From positions 122,941 to 186,940 of the forward strand of contig QWHC01000009.1 in assembly GCA_021404685.1 (NCBI GenBank): 64,000 nucleotides of DNA, in the 5' to 3' direction. Under the pieces are notes generated by a model. It did no database searches. It was not told where the DNA came from and saw only the letters and a program-made list of their open reading frames with translations. Shown in pieces: positions 26,268-34,854 of this stretch; position 1 is the first letter of the stretch, and every line of letters begins with the position of its first letter. The translations under genes and the position numbers were made by a program. Source of the stretch: Chloroflexi bacterium CFX4 (GTDB lineage: Bacteria > Chloroflexota > Anaerolineae > Aggregatilineales > UBA2796).

Positions 26268-27998
26268 ATGCTCAAAGACAGACGCTTGTTTGCCTTTATG
26301 ACCAATCAGCGGCGCTTGTTGGCGTTGCATATAGGCGGCGCCATGCTGAATGCCGCGTTGCTGGTGCTGTGGGCAATCGCACTTGCCGACTCGATCAACC
26401 GCCTCTTTCTGCTAGGGCAACCGTTGGCAGCACTGAGCGATCTGCTGCTAATCCTGCTGATCCTCACCCTGCTGCGCGCCGCGCTGACCTATTTCGTAGA
26501 GCGCACTGCCAGCCAGATCGCCGAACACATCAAGCGTGATGTGCGGACGCGCCTGACGCAGCATCTGCTCGCCCTCGGTCCAGCCTTCACGCACGGCGAA
26601 CGCAGCGGCGAACTTGCCAGCACCATCAGCCAAGCGCCGGAAGATATTGCCATCATCTTCAGCCAATATCTGCCCGCCCTGTTCCTCGCCGTCATCGCGC
26701 CGTTGATCATCCTAGTGTTCGTCTTTCCGATTGATCTGCTCAGTGGCGTTGTGATGTTGGTCACCGCGCCACTGATCCCCTTCTTCATGATCTTGATCGG
26801 CAGCATCGCTGGCAGGCTGGCACGCCAACAATACGCCGCGCTCAGCCTGATGAGCGCACACTTCCTCGACGTGCTGCAAGGCTTGGCAACCCTCAAGCTC
26901 TTTAACCGTGAGGCAGCCCAAACCGAGATGATCCACACCATCACAGACCGCTTCAGGCGGACGACGCTCAGCGTGGTGCGGATCGCCTTCCTGTCCTCAC
27001 TCACCTTAGAGTTGCTGGCAACGCTCAGCATCGCCGTGATCGCCGTTGAGATCGGCATCCGCTTGCTGTACGGCTTCATTGACTTTGATCGGGCGCTGTT
27101 CATCCTGATCATTGCCCCGGAATTCTACATGCCGCTGCGGACGCTTGGTGCGCGCTTCCATGCTGGCACCAACGGTGCGGCGGCTGCCAAGCGCGTGTTT
27201 GCCATTCTTGAAGCACCACTGCCTGAACGCGCTCAACAGGTGCCGCCGCCTGCCTTGCCGCACTTCGAGATCGCCTTTGAGTCGGTCTCCTACACCTACG
27301 GCGCGCAAGGTGAAAGTGAGCGCGCCGCCTTAGAGTCGGTCAGCTTTCGGCTACCTGTTGGCAAGCAAACTGCCCTGATCGGGCATAGCGGCGCCGGCAA
27401 AAGCACGGTTGCCGCGCTGCTGCTCGGCTTCCTGACGCCAAGCGCGGGCAGGATCACCGTTGGCGGCGTGCCGCTGAACGATCTGCCGTTGGCGTGGTGG
27501 CGCGATCAGGTTGCCTGGTTGCCGCAAAAGCCCTACCTGTTCAATGGCACGGTGCTAGAGAACATTCAGCACGCCAAACCGACCGCTTCTGAGGCAGAGA
27601 TCACGGCGGCGGCGCAGGCTGCCCTCGCCCACGCGTTCATCCTGAGCCTGCCCGAAGGCTACCAGACGCGCATCGGTGAGCGCGGCGCACGGCTGAGCGG
27701 CGGTCAGGCGCAGCGGATCGCCCTTGCGCGTGCCTTCCTGAAAAACGCGCCGCTGATCATCCTTGACGAGGCGACCGCCAACCTTGATCCGCAGACGGAG
27801 GCGCACATCAACGCGGCGCTCAGGCGGCTGTGCGAAGGGCGCACTGCCTTGATCATCGCCCATCGGCTTGGCACGGTCTATCACGCTGATCAAATCGTGG
27901 TGCTGAGCGGCGGTCAGGTGGCAGAGATCGGCACGCACCACACGCTCTTGCAGCGCGAAGGCGCCTACCGCGCCTTGGTGCTTGCCGCCGGTGCCTAG
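26268..27998 (+). CDS. cydD: CydD-like thiol/heme ABC exporter subunit
   Basis: The 576-residue half-transporter fuses six membrane helices (about 1-310) to an ATPase. Walker A is GHSGAGKST, the signature motif LSGGQAQRIALARA and Walker B LIILDEATANLD. The membrane half carries the CydD pattern VMLVTAPLIPFFMILIG and GLATLKLFNR. CydDC exports cysteine and glutathione and is needed for cytochrome bd assembly. The start is taken at ATG 26268 with AGG upstream; the GTG two codons earlier is possible. There is no cydC, cydA or cydB nearby: the next gene is a decayed restriction gene. It may act as a homodimer or pair with a CydC encoded elsewhere. Confidence 0.85.
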   Translation: MLKDRRLFAFMTNQRRLLALHIGGAMLNAALLVLWAIALADSINRLFLLGQPLAALSDLLLILLILTLLRAALTYFVERTASQIAEHIKRDVRTRLTQHLLALGPAFTHGERSGELASTISQAPEDIAIIFSQYLPALFLAVIAPLIILVFVFPIDLLSGVVMLVTAPLIPFFMILIGSIAGRLARQQYAALSLMSAHFLDVLQGLATLKLFNREAAQTEMIHTITDRFRRTTLSVVRIAFLSSLTLELLATLSIAVIAVEIGIRLLYGFIDFDRALFILIIAPEFYMPLRTLGARFHAGTNGAAAAKRVFAILEAPLPERAQQVPPPALPHFEIAFESVSYTYGAQGESERAALESVSFRLPVGKQTALIGHSGAGKSTVAALLLGFLTPSAGRITVGGVPLNDLPLAWWRDQVAWLPQKPYLFNGTVLENIQHAKPTASEAEITAAAQAALAHAFILSLPEGYQTRIGERGARLSGGQAQRIALARAFLKNAPLIILDEATANLDPQTEAHINAALRRLCEGRTALIIAHRLGTVYHADQIVVLSGGQVAEIGTHHTLLQREGAYRALVLAAGA

Positions 27999-28019
27999 CC
28001 GCCGCACCACACAACGCGC

Positions 28020-28025
28020 TATACT
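28020..28025 (+). promoter_or_regulatory. Candidate -10 element (GCGCTATACT)
   Basis: TATACT within GCGCTATACTAGG lies 35 nt before the ATG of the decayed restriction gene, so the promoter appears intact although the gene is not. Confidence 0.4.
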
Positions 28026-28059
28026 AGGTGGACGCTTTGCTGAAAGGTTAGGTGACGGC

Positions 28060-28616
28060 ATGAGCGCATCCCTCCAAAAGAAATTCAAGCGCCGCTTTGA
28101 TGAGTTTTCCGCCGCACGCCGCGCCCTTACCCACAGCGGCATCACCCGCGAGACGGCTGTGCGCGAACCCTTCATGCGCCTCTTAGAAGTCATTGGGCAA
28201 GATCATGGCTGGCAGATCGTTCGTGAAGAACGGCTACCTCACCAACGCATCCGCCCCGATGCCACCTTCATTCAAAATGGTGTGCCGCGGGGCTATTGGG
28301 CGAATTGTGGTCAGGTGTGGCGAACTATGCGGTTGAGGCAGCCATGCGCCTAGCGCCAAGCACAAGCACGCCGCACACCTACGTGCTGAAGGTGAACCCA
28401 CACTTGCACCTAGAGGGCATTCCGTCGGCGGCACTGGACTACAAACTTGGCAACCGTTCGGCACTGGAATGGGTGATTGATCAGTATCGCGTCAAGGCGG
28501 GGCGCAATCCGAATCGGGCGGACGATCCTGAGTACATCGTGCGCTTGGTCAAGCAGGTGGTGCAGGTCAGCCTGGAGACGGTGCGGATCGTAGGGGAATT
28601 GCCGCCGCTGTTCTAG
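28060..28616 (+). pseudogene. Remnant of a large type ISP-like restriction-modification/helicase protein (internal deletion and frameshift)
   Basis: From ATG 28060 the frame encodes about 80 residues of the typical N-terminus of these large proteins (KFKRRFDEFSAARRAL, ETAVREPFMRLLEVIG, RIRPDATFIQNGVPRGYW). Near 28290-28300 it changes frame and resumes as the typical C-terminal end (HTYVLKVNPHLHLEGIPSAA, DYKLGNRSALEWVIDQYRVK, NRADDPEYIVRLVKQVV, VETVRIVGELP), stopping at 28616. Intact relatives are well over 1000 residues and carry nuclease, helicase and methyltransferase domains between these ends, all of which are missing. The family is assigned from memory of these terminal motifs. The remnant cannot be a functional enzyme. 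An upstream ribosome-binding site and promoter survive. Confidence 0.75.
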
Positions 28617-28629
28617 CGCCCGCACACAC

Positions 28630-28665
28630 CCTCTGCTTCCCTTTCCCTGCCGTGCGCGCTAGGGA
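28630..28665. repeat. Dispersed intergenic repeat, copy 1
   Basis: CACACCCTCTGCTTCCCTTT followed by CCCTGCCG here matches the copy near 63740 (CACACCCTCCGCTTCCCTTT, then CCCCGCCG) almost base for base. It lies between the decayed restriction gene and gcvH. Confidence 0.5.
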
Positions 28666-28718
28666 GTGGCTGCACCGTCCCACGCTGAACAAATAGCTGC
28701 ACATTTCAGGGAATGCGC

Positions 28719-28724
28719 TAGAAT
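28719..28724 (+). promoter_or_regulatory. Candidate -10 element (GCTAGAAT)
   Basis: TAGAAT in GCGCTAGAATAAAC lies about 47 nt before the gcvH start at 28771. Confidence 0.4.
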
Positions 28725-28770
28725 AAACGCCTATCGGTTTTTACATTTTATATTGAGGAGTCGTTACCGC

Positions 28771-29166
28771 ATGGCGACGTGGAAAACACCAGCCGACTGC
28801 CGCTACACCAAATCGGATGAGTGGGTGCGCGTGGAAGGGGCTGAGGCTGTGATCGGCATTACGGACTATGCCCAAGACCAACTGTCAGATATTGTTTTTA
28901 TCGAGTTTCCCAGCATTGGTGCAACGCTTGCCGCCGGCGCAACCTTTGGCACGGTCGAGAGCGTCAAAGCTGCCTCCGATTTGGCGATGCCCATCAGCGG
29001 TGAGGTGATCGCCGTCAACAGCTCACTGAGCGATTCGCCCGAAAAGATCAACGAGGATGCCTTCGGCGCCGCGTGGCTGATCCGCATTCGGCACACCAAC
29101 CTTGCCGAGCTGGACGCCCTGATGGACGCTGAGGCATACCAAAAATATTGCGAGGAGCGCGGTTAA
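28771..29166 (+). CDS. gcvH: Glycine cleavage system H protein
   Basis: The 131-residue protein is a full-length lipoyl carrier. The lipoylated Lys is in TVESVKAASDL (about residue 66), and the early YTKSDEWVRVEG and VFIEFPSIG segments are typical. It shuttles the aminomethyl group between the P, T and L proteins, and in some bacteria is the entry point for lipoate synthesis. ATG 28771 has GAGGAG at 11 nt and is preferred to in-frame codons from 28666. No gcvP, gcvT or lipoate genes are nearby; the next gene, a solute-binding lipoprotein, starts 2 nt after the stop and may be co-transcribed. Confidence 0.95.
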   Translation: MATWKTPADCRYTKSDEWVRVEGAEAVIGITDYAQDQLSDIVFIEFPSIGATLAAGATFGTVESVKAASDLAMPISGEVIAVNSSLSDSPEKINEDAFGAAWLIRIRHTNLAELDALMDAEAYQKYCEERG

Positions 29167-29168
29167 GG

Positions 29169-30488
29169 ATGCGGCACTGTGTTCGGTTGGCGCTCTACGC
29201 CGCGCTGCTAGGCGCCTTGGCTGCCTGTGGCGCGCCACAAGCCTATGCCAGCAGCCAAGTGCCGAACATAGTGCCGCGTCTGGGTGCGGCGCAACAACCG
29301 ACACCGAGCAGCGCGCCAAGCCCAACTGCCACGCTGCCGCCGCCTGTAATTAGCCTGTGGTTTCCTGCCCTGCTCAGCTATGAGGCAGAGCTGCACACCG
29401 CCACCTTGTTCAGCGACCTGCTGAATGATTACAGCCACCACAGTGGACACACCGTCAATCTACGCCTGCGCCGCACCGATGGACTGGGCGGCATCTTTGA
29501 GACGCTCAGCAGCACTGCCCGCGTTGCGCCGAGCGCCTTGCCGGATATGGTGCTGCTGCGCGCCCGTGATCTGCCGCGTGCGGCGGCGGCGCGCCTGATC
29601 TTTCCTTTAGAGGCTGCCGTGCTGCGCGAAGAGGCATACTTCACCACAGGCTTGGTGCTAGGGCAGTTTGAAGGCACACAGTACGGCATTCCCTATCTGC
29701 TGGAGATGCAGCATACTGTCTATCGCGGCGAAGGTGCGCCACCCAACAGCCTAAGCGCGCTCATCAGCCGCCAACTGCCCTACTTATTCACCGCAAAGGT
29801 GAGCAAAGGTGCTAACAGCACCCTGCTTAGCCATTACGTCACGTTGGGCGGCAGGCTCAACGACCAGAACGGCGATCCACTGCTCGATTATGAGCCACTG
29901 CTGACGGTGATGACGATCTACGCAGAGGCGCACATGGCAGGCAGCTTGCCCGATGATGTGCTGGACTACGCCGAATTTGCCCAATATTGGTCGCCCTTTG
30001 TGGCGGGCAAAAATGCCCTTGTGCAGGTGGACTCCACCTTCTTTTTGCGGCAGCGTGCGCTTGCCAATGCCAGCGATGCCCAGTCCTGGCAAGTGGCAGC
30101 ACTGCCGCGCATCTCCAGCGAGACGCCGCCGCTGAGCATTGTGGATGGCTGGTTATGGGTTTTCACCACAGGCGATGCCGAACGGCAGAACCGCGCCCTC
30201 ACCCTGCTGCACTGGCTGAAAGACGCGCCGCGCTTTGCCGAGTTCAGCCAGCAAGCCGGCATGTTGCCCTCACAACGTGCGGCGCTTGCCGACTGGGAAG
30301 ACAGTGCCTACGCCAGCTTTGCCGCCTCCTTGCTAGACCGCGCCCTTGTGCCACTGGCAGATACGGTCAACCTAACGGCGGCTGAGGCACTCCAAGAAAA
30401 CTTTGCGCGCATTCTGAAGGGCGAGGCAGATGGCGAAAATGCCGCCAACACTGCCTTAGAGCGCGTTCGCAGCGCACGCGAACGCTAA
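29169..30488 (+). CDS. Extracellular solute-binding lipoprotein (family 1-like)
   Basis: The 439-residue protein has a lipoprotein signal (LALYAALLGALAACGAP, Cys near residue 19), a Ser/Pro linker, and a fold like family 1 sugar-binding proteins: ISLWFPALLSYEAELHTATLFSDLLND, VAPSALPDMVLLRARDLPRAA, YGIPYLLEMQHTVYRG, IVDGWLWVFTTGDAERQNRALTLLHWL and QQAGMLPSQRAAL. Such proteins usually capture sugars or oligosaccharides for an ABC importer. No permease is adjacent. It begins 2 nt after gcvH. ATG 29169 is chosen over an upstream in-frame codon inside gcvH. It is convergent with the MFS gene, with which it overlaps by four bases. Confidence 0.82.
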   Translation: MRHCVRLALYAALLGALAACGAPQAYASSQVPNIVPRLGAAQQPTPSSAPSPTATLPPPVISLWFPALLSYEAELHTATLFSDLLNDYSHHSGHTVNLRLRRTDGLGGIFETLSSTARVAPSALPDMVLLRARDLPRAAAARLIFPLEAAVLREEAYFTTGLVLGQFEGTQYGIPYLLEMQHTVYRGEGAPPNSLSALISRQLPYLFTAKVSKGANSTLLSHYVTLGGRLNDQNGDPLLDYEPLLTVMTIYAEAHMAGSLPDDVLDYAEFAQYWSPFVAGKNALVQVDSTFFLRQRALANASDAQSWQVAALPRISSETPPLSIVDGWLWVFTTGDAERQNRALTLLHWLKDAPRFAEFSQQAGMLPSQRAALADWEDSAYASFAASLLDRALVPLADTVNLTAAEALQENFARILKGEADGENAANTALERVRSARER

Positions 30489-31675
30489 ACAGCATACTGT
30501 GCGCTGCGGGCAACGGCGCGGTTTGCCAGCACGATCAGCACCAACGCCGCCACCTGAAAGATCAGCACTGTGCCGTAGGCGTTCCGAATGCCGATGTTGT
30601 CCGCTAATCCGCCTAGCAACTGCGGCGCCAGCAGCACAGCAAGGCTGACGCATAGCCCAAGCCGTGCGTTGGCTGCGTCCACACGCGCCGCGGCGATCCC
30701 AAGCGCCAGTGAGACGCCTTGCGGGAACAGATTGGCAGAGCCTAGCCCAGCAAGAAATAAGCCCACCACGTTTAGCGCGGGCGAGGGTGCTAACCACAGC
30801 AGCAGGAAGCCGCCAATGGCAAGGCAGATCGCCGCCATCAGCAAAGTTGTATTCCGATAGTGCCGTGTGAGGCGGCTGCCGATGATGCGCCCGATCAGCA
30901 TGGCGATGAAGAAGAAGGTCATCAGGCTGGAAGCGTCCACCCGCGCAAAACCAACGGCGCGCTCTAGGAAATCTGCGCCCCAAAAGATGATGCTCCACTC
31001 CATCGCACCCACCAGCAGCAGCACCAGCGCATATGCCCAGAATAGGCGCGGCAGCCCTTGCGTCGCCCGCGCCTGATTCGGCTGTGGTTTGGCTTTAACA
31101 GGCATTGGCACAGGTTCGCTGCGAAAGGTCAGCCAGAGGACGACCAAATAGGCGCCGCAGAGATAAATGGCAGCGCGCCAGCCAATGCCGAAACGCTCCA
31201 GGTTGCCGATCAGCAGCGGCGCCAATACAGCGGCAACGCTGGCGCTCACGTTGAACTCGGTCAGGGCGTAGGCGCGCCACTTACCATGCCGATCCGAAAG
31301 GGCGGATTGTAAGCCGTTTTGCAGCAGGGTGCCGGCAAAACCTGCCAACATCATGCCGCCCAAGCTCAGCGGCAGCACACCACCATGGATCAAGAGCAGG
31401 TTGCCCAGAATGCCGCCGAGTGCGCCCAACCAGATCGCGGTTTTGCGCCCAAAGCGCAGCACCAAGCGCGCTCCGATGATGCCCGTCAGAATGCCGCCGA
31501 CCGCCGGCGCACTAAAGTGCCAGCTTGCCTCCGCGTAGCCGTAATTGTTCTCGGCACGGAAGAAGGGCATCAGCGGACCGATTGCCGACTGTAGGTAAGC
31601 GAGATAGGCGATCAGCAGGTAGCTTTGCCACGTTAAGCGATCACGCTGAAAGGAATCAGCGGCAGAGGTGTGCAT
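30485..31675 (-). CDS. Major facilitator superfamily transporter
   Basis: The 396-residue protein has about 12 hydrophobic helices and MFS features such as the cytoplasmic loop 2-3 segment GARLVLRFGRKTAIWLG and the pseudo-repeat loop LIGRIIGSRLTRHYR. It is most like small sugar- or drug-type MFS permeases; the substrate cannot be told. ATG 31675 is preceded by AAGGA at about 12 nt and is preferred to an in-frame codon at 31759. It is divergent from the carbamoyltransferase gene. Confidence 0.88.
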   Translation of the reverse strand: MHTSAADSFQRDRLTWQSYLLIAYLAYLQSAIGPLMPFFRAENNYGYAEASWHFSAPAVGGILTGIIGARLVLRFGRKTAIWLGALGGILGNLLLIHGGVLPLSLGGMMLAGFAGTLLQNGLQSALSDRHGKWRAYALTEFNVSASVAAVLAPLLIGNLERFGIGWRAAIYLCGAYLVVLWLTFRSEPVPMPVKAKPQPNQARATQGLPRLFWAYALVLLLVGAMEWSIIFWGADFLERAVGFARVDASSLMTFFFIAMLIGRIIGSRLTRHYRNTTLLMAAICLAIGGFLLLWLAPSPALNVVGLFLAGLGSANLFPQGVSLALGIAAARVDAANARLGLCVSLAVLLAPQLLGGLADNIGIRNAYGTVLIFQVAALVLIVLANRAVARSAQYAV

Positions 31676-31775
31676 AGGTATTGTTTTCCTTAAAGAAAGG
31701 CGCCGCGGCGCAGTGCGTCTGGAGCTGAGGTAAGGCAGATGGTGTATAGTATGCCACATACGGGTGCAACCGCGC

Positions 31776-31781
31776 TATAAT
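31776..31781 (+). promoter_or_regulatory. Candidate -10 element (GCGCTATAAT)
   Basis: TATAAT in CGCGCTATAATTC lies 47 nt before the carbamoyltransferase start. Confidence 0.5.
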
Positions 31782-31828
31782 TCTCACTTGCGAACACACG
31801 CTAATTTTCTACACACGGAGTTTTTCCA

Positions 31829-32812
31829 ATGCAGACCGATCTACGCGGACGCGATATGATCACCGAGCAAGAATGGACGATGGACGAGCTAGAGACCGTC
31901 TTTGATGTGGCGTGGGATTTGAAACGCCGCCGCGCCCTTGGCGATCCGCATCCGCTGCTGCGCGATAAAGTGCTGGCAATGCTCTTTTTCTTCACCAGCA
32001 CGCGCACGCGCACCAGCTTTGAGGCAGGCATGGCGCAGCTCGGCGGACATGCCATGTTTATTGATAGCGAGACGACCCAAATCTCGCACGGCGACACCGC
32101 CAAAGAGATCGGCGAGATCGTCGGGCGCTACTCAGATGGGATCGCCATTCGCCAGTGTGACTGGGATTTTGGGAACAAGTACATCCGCGAAGTGGCAAAA
32201 TACAGCCGCGTGCCTGTGCTGAACATGCAGTGTGATGTCTATCATCCCTTCCAAATCCTTGCCGATGCTATGACGCTGATGGAGCAGTTCGGGCGCAACC
32301 TGAAAGGGCGCAAAATCGCGGTGAGTTGGGCATATGCTGCCAGCTATCAGAAGCCGATCAGCGTGCCACAAAGCCTGATCCTGCTCATGACGCGCTTGGG
32401 TATGAACGTCGCCTTAGCACACCCACCGGAGTACAAACTAATGCCCGATATTGTGCAGCAGGCGCAGGATAATGCCCGCAAAAGCGGCGGCAGCCTTGAG
32501 ATCACGCATGATATGGACGAGGCATTTAAGGATGCCGATGCCGTCTATCCGAAATCGTGGGGCGCGCTGCTCACCACCACGGATAATGCTGAGTCGGCGC
32601 GCATTGGCTCACAATACACAAGCTGGATTTGTGACTCGCGGCGGATGGCGCTTGCCAAAGAACACGCCGTGTATATGCACTGCCTGCCCGCCGACCGCGG
32701 TCTGGAAGTGACCGACGAGGTGATTGACGGTCCGCAGAGCGTCGTCTACGATGAGGCGGAAAATCGCCTACATGTGCAAAAGGCAGTCATGGCGCTCACC
32801 ATGCGCGGCTAA
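31829..32812 (+). CDS. Knotted carbamoyltransferase, YgeW/N-acetylornithine carbamoyltransferase-like
   Basis: The 327-residue protein belongs to the aspartate/ornithine carbamoyltransferase superfamily. The carbamoyl-phosphate motif STRTRTSFE is at about 57-65, HPFQILAD follows, and the end HCLPADRGLEVTDEV...DEAENRLHVQKAVMA is typical. Where ornithine carbamoyltransferases have VWVSMG, this protein has DAVYPKSWGAL, and it carries the longer WAYAASYQKPISVPQSLILL segment. Both are marks, as I recall them, of the knotted subgroup that includes YgeW and N-acetyl- or N-succinylornithine carbamoyltransferases. The acceptor amine is therefore not plain ornithine with any confidence. It stands alone with its own promoter and a strong hairpin after it; no other arginine genes are nearby. 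GGAG lies 9 nt before the start. Confidence 0.8.
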   Translation: MQTDLRGRDMITEQEWTMDELETVFDVAWDLKRRRALGDPHPLLRDKVLAMLFFFTSTRTRTSFEAGMAQLGGHAMFIDSETTQISHGDTAKEIGEIVGRYSDGIAIRQCDWDFGNKYIREVAKYSRVPVLNMQCDVYHPFQILADAMTLMEQFGRNLKGRKIAVSWAYAASYQKPISVPQSLILLMTRLGMNVALAHPPEYKLMPDIVQQAQDNARKSGGSLEITHDMDEAFKDADAVYPKSWGALLTTTDNAESARIGSQYTSWICDSRRMALAKEHAVYMHCLPADRGLEVTDEVIDGPQSVVYDEAENRLHVQKAVMALTMRG

Positions 32813-32824
32813 CAGGCAGCCCGT

Positions 32825-32856
32825 CACGCCTACAGGAAAACTGCCCTGTAGGCGTG
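32825..32856 (+). terminator. Strong hairpin after the carbamoyltransferase
   Basis: A perfect 12-bp stem (CACGCCTACAGG / CCTGTAGGCGTG) with an 8-nt loop starts 13 bases past the stop codon. The trailing TGCTTTAAC is only weakly T-rich. Confidence 0.65.
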
Positions 32857-32893
32857 TGCTTTAACAACAGCCGCATTCGTTCGGAGGCTTCCT

Positions 32894-33736
32894 ATGCTGG
32901 TTCTTGAAAAGATTGCCGACTTCCGCCGCGAACGGGCGCGCCGCGAAGGCACCTGTGGCTTTGTGCCAACGATGGGCTATCTGCACGAAGGGCATTTGGC
33001 GTTGGTGCGGCGCGCTGCTGCCGAAAACGATCATGTGGTCGTCTCGATTTTCGTCAATCCAACGCAGTTTGGGCAGAACGAAGATTTCGGCGGCTACCCA
33101 CGTGATTTGGCGCGTGATTTAGAGATGCTGCACGCCTTCCCAAACCTCATCGTCTTCACGCCAACCGTTGAGGAAATTTACCCGCACGGCTTCCAAAGCT
33201 ACGTGCAGGTTGAGGAAGTCTCGCAAGGTTTGGAAGGCGAACGCCGTCCCACACATTTCCGCGGCGTGGCAACGGTTGTTGCTAAGTTGTTCAACATCGT
33301 ACAGCCGCAGCGCGCCTACTTCGGGCAGAAAGATGCACAGCAATTGGCAGTTATCCGCCAAATGGTGCGCGATCTTGCCTTCCCGCTGGAGGTGATCGGC
33401 GTGCCGACCGTCCGCGAATCTGACGGGCTGGCGCTCAGCTCACGCAATAGCTACCTCACCCCTGAACAGCGTGCTGCCGCGCCCGTCCTCTACCGTGCGT
33501 TGTGCGCCGCCCGTGATCGCTATACGGACGGCGAACGCGATGCAGAAGTGCTGCGTGCCGCCATGCGCGCCGTGCTTGCCGCTGAGCCGCTGGCGGCAGT
33601 GGATTACGTCAGTGCTGCCGATGCTGAGACTCTGCGCGAATGCGAAGGCGCAGTCAGCGGTGCGGTGCTGCTCTCGATGGCAGTTCGCATTGGGCGCGCC
33701 CGCCTGATTGATAACCTGAGTGTTGGTGTGGATTGA
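32894..33736 (+). CDS. panC: Pantothenate synthetase
   Basis: The 280-residue enzyme joins pantoate and beta-alanine using ATP in coenzyme A synthesis. The nucleotidyltransferase motifs are clear: PTMGYLHEGHLALVRRA (HxGH), VVSIFVNPTQFG, FRGVATVVAKLFNIV, AYFGQKDAQQ and GLALSSRNSYL (the KMSKS equivalent). GGAGG lies 6-7 nt before ATG 32894. No panB or panD is adjacent. The length is normal for the family. Confidence 0.96.
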   Translation: MLVLEKIADFRRERARREGTCGFVPTMGYLHEGHLALVRRAAAENDHVVVSIFVNPTQFGQNEDFGGYPRDLARDLEMLHAFPNLIVFTPTVEEIYPHGFQSYVQVEEVSQGLEGERRPTHFRGVATVVAKLFNIVQPQRAYFGQKDAQQLAVIRQMVRDLAFPLEVIGVPTVRESDGLALSSRNSYLTPEQRAAAPVLYRALCAARDRYTDGERDAEVLRAAMRAVLAAEPLAAVDYVSAADAETLRECEGAVSGAVLLSMAVRIGRARLIDNLSVGVD

Positions 33737-33800
33737 GCAGGCTGTGGCGCTGTGGTGAAATTCGGTGGTGCGTGTTAAAACATGCGGCATCGCGCAGATT

Positions 33801-34787
33801 ATGGAAAAGCTGACCATGCAAACACCTTCACTGTTTGGCGAACCTGCCATTGCTACGGATTTTCAGGCGGATGCCTCAATCACGCTGCATGTGGGCGATG
33901 CCAATACATTTGTGGCAGAACTGCCCGATCAATCGGTTGATCTGATTGTGACCTCGCCACCTTACAATTTGGGCAAAGCCTATGAAAGGCGTGTTTCAAT
34001 CACAGAATATCTGGAAGCGCAGACACCGATTATCGCTGATCTGGTGCGCGTCTTGCGAGAAACAGGCAGCCTATGCTGGCAAGTGGGCAACTATGTGCAA
34101 GATGGTCAGATCTTTCCGCTAGATGTTTTCTACTACACATTGTTCAAGCAGCATGGTTTGAAGCTGCGAAACCGTATCATTTGGCATTTTCGGCATGGGC
34201 TGCACAACACAAAGCGCTTTTCAGGGCGTTATGAAACGCTGTTATGGTTCACCAAAAGCGATCACTATACCTTTAACCTTGATGCTGTGCGTGTTGCCTC
34301 CAAATATCCCGGCAAGCGTCACTACAAAGGCAAAAATATAGGCAAGCCATCAGGCAATCCGAAGGGCAAAAATCCTTCCGATGTTTGGGAAATTATCCTA
34401 GATGACTGGGAAAGCGCATTTTGGGATATTCCAAATGTAAAATCGAATCATCCTGAGAAAACAATCCATCCCTGCCAGTTTCCTGTGGAACTGGTTGAGC
34501 GTTGCGTATTGGCGCTTACCCAAACTGATCAGGTTGTCTTCGATCCGTATGTCGGGGTTGGCTCATCCCTTTTGGCAGCCATCAAGCATGAACGGCGTGC
34601 CATCGGTTGCGAACAAGACCAAACCTATGCCCAGATTGCGCGGCAACGAATTGCAGCTTACTACAGCGGCAGCCTGCGCTTACGTCCACTTGGCAAACCA
34701 ATTCATGAACCACGTGGGCGCGAAAAAGTTGCCCAAACGCCCACCGAATGGCAAGATGAGCAAGACTCATTTGAAGCAGCGCGGTGA
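33801..34787 (+). CDS. Solitary DNA methyltransferase (SPPY type, beta-class)
   Basis: The 328-residue protein has the catalytic motif IV (TSPPYNLGK, near residue 50) before the SAM-binding motif I (DPYVGVGSSLLAA, near 250), the beta-class order. IIWHFRHGLHNTKRFSGRYETLLWF and HPCQFPVELVERCVLA are typical. It methylates the exocyclic amine of adenine or cytosine in a short target; SPPY is found in both kinds. Either ATG 33801 or ATG 33816 (MQTPSLFGEP) could be the start; 33816 has GGAAAAG nearby. No endonuclease gene is next to it. The gene is clearly more AT-rich than its neighbours panC and TSUP, suggesting transfer. Confidence 0.87.
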   Translation: MEKLTMQTPSLFGEPAIATDFQADASITLHVGDANTFVAELPDQSVDLIVTSPPYNLGKAYERRVSITEYLEAQTPIIADLVRVLRETGSLCWQVGNYVQDGQIFPLDVFYYTLFKQHGLKLRNRIIWHFRHGLHNTKRFSGRYETLLWFTKSDHYTFNLDAVRVASKYPGKRHYKGKNIGKPSGNPKGKNPSDVWEIILDDWESAFWDIPNVKSNHPEKTIHPCQFPVELVERCVLALTQTDQVVFDPYVGVGSSLLAAIKHERRAIGCEQDQTYAQIARQRIAAYYSGSLRLRPLGKPIHEPRGREKVAQTPTEWQDEQDSFEAAR

Positions 34788-34854
34788 AGCTGATATAGAT
34801 ACTCCCGTCCTGATCCTAGGTATCACAGCATAATGAAGGAACCTTCACAGCACT

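Noticed and set aside
28617..28770. Possible glycine riboswitch before gcvH
   Set aside because: I looked for the paired aptamer pattern and saw only a repeat copy and a -10 box in 150 bases; there is no room for a tandem aptamer.
28060..34787. A defence island made of the decayed restriction gene and the solitary methyltransferase
   Set aside because: Five intact housekeeping or transport genes (gcvH to panC) separate them, and no other defence gene is present.
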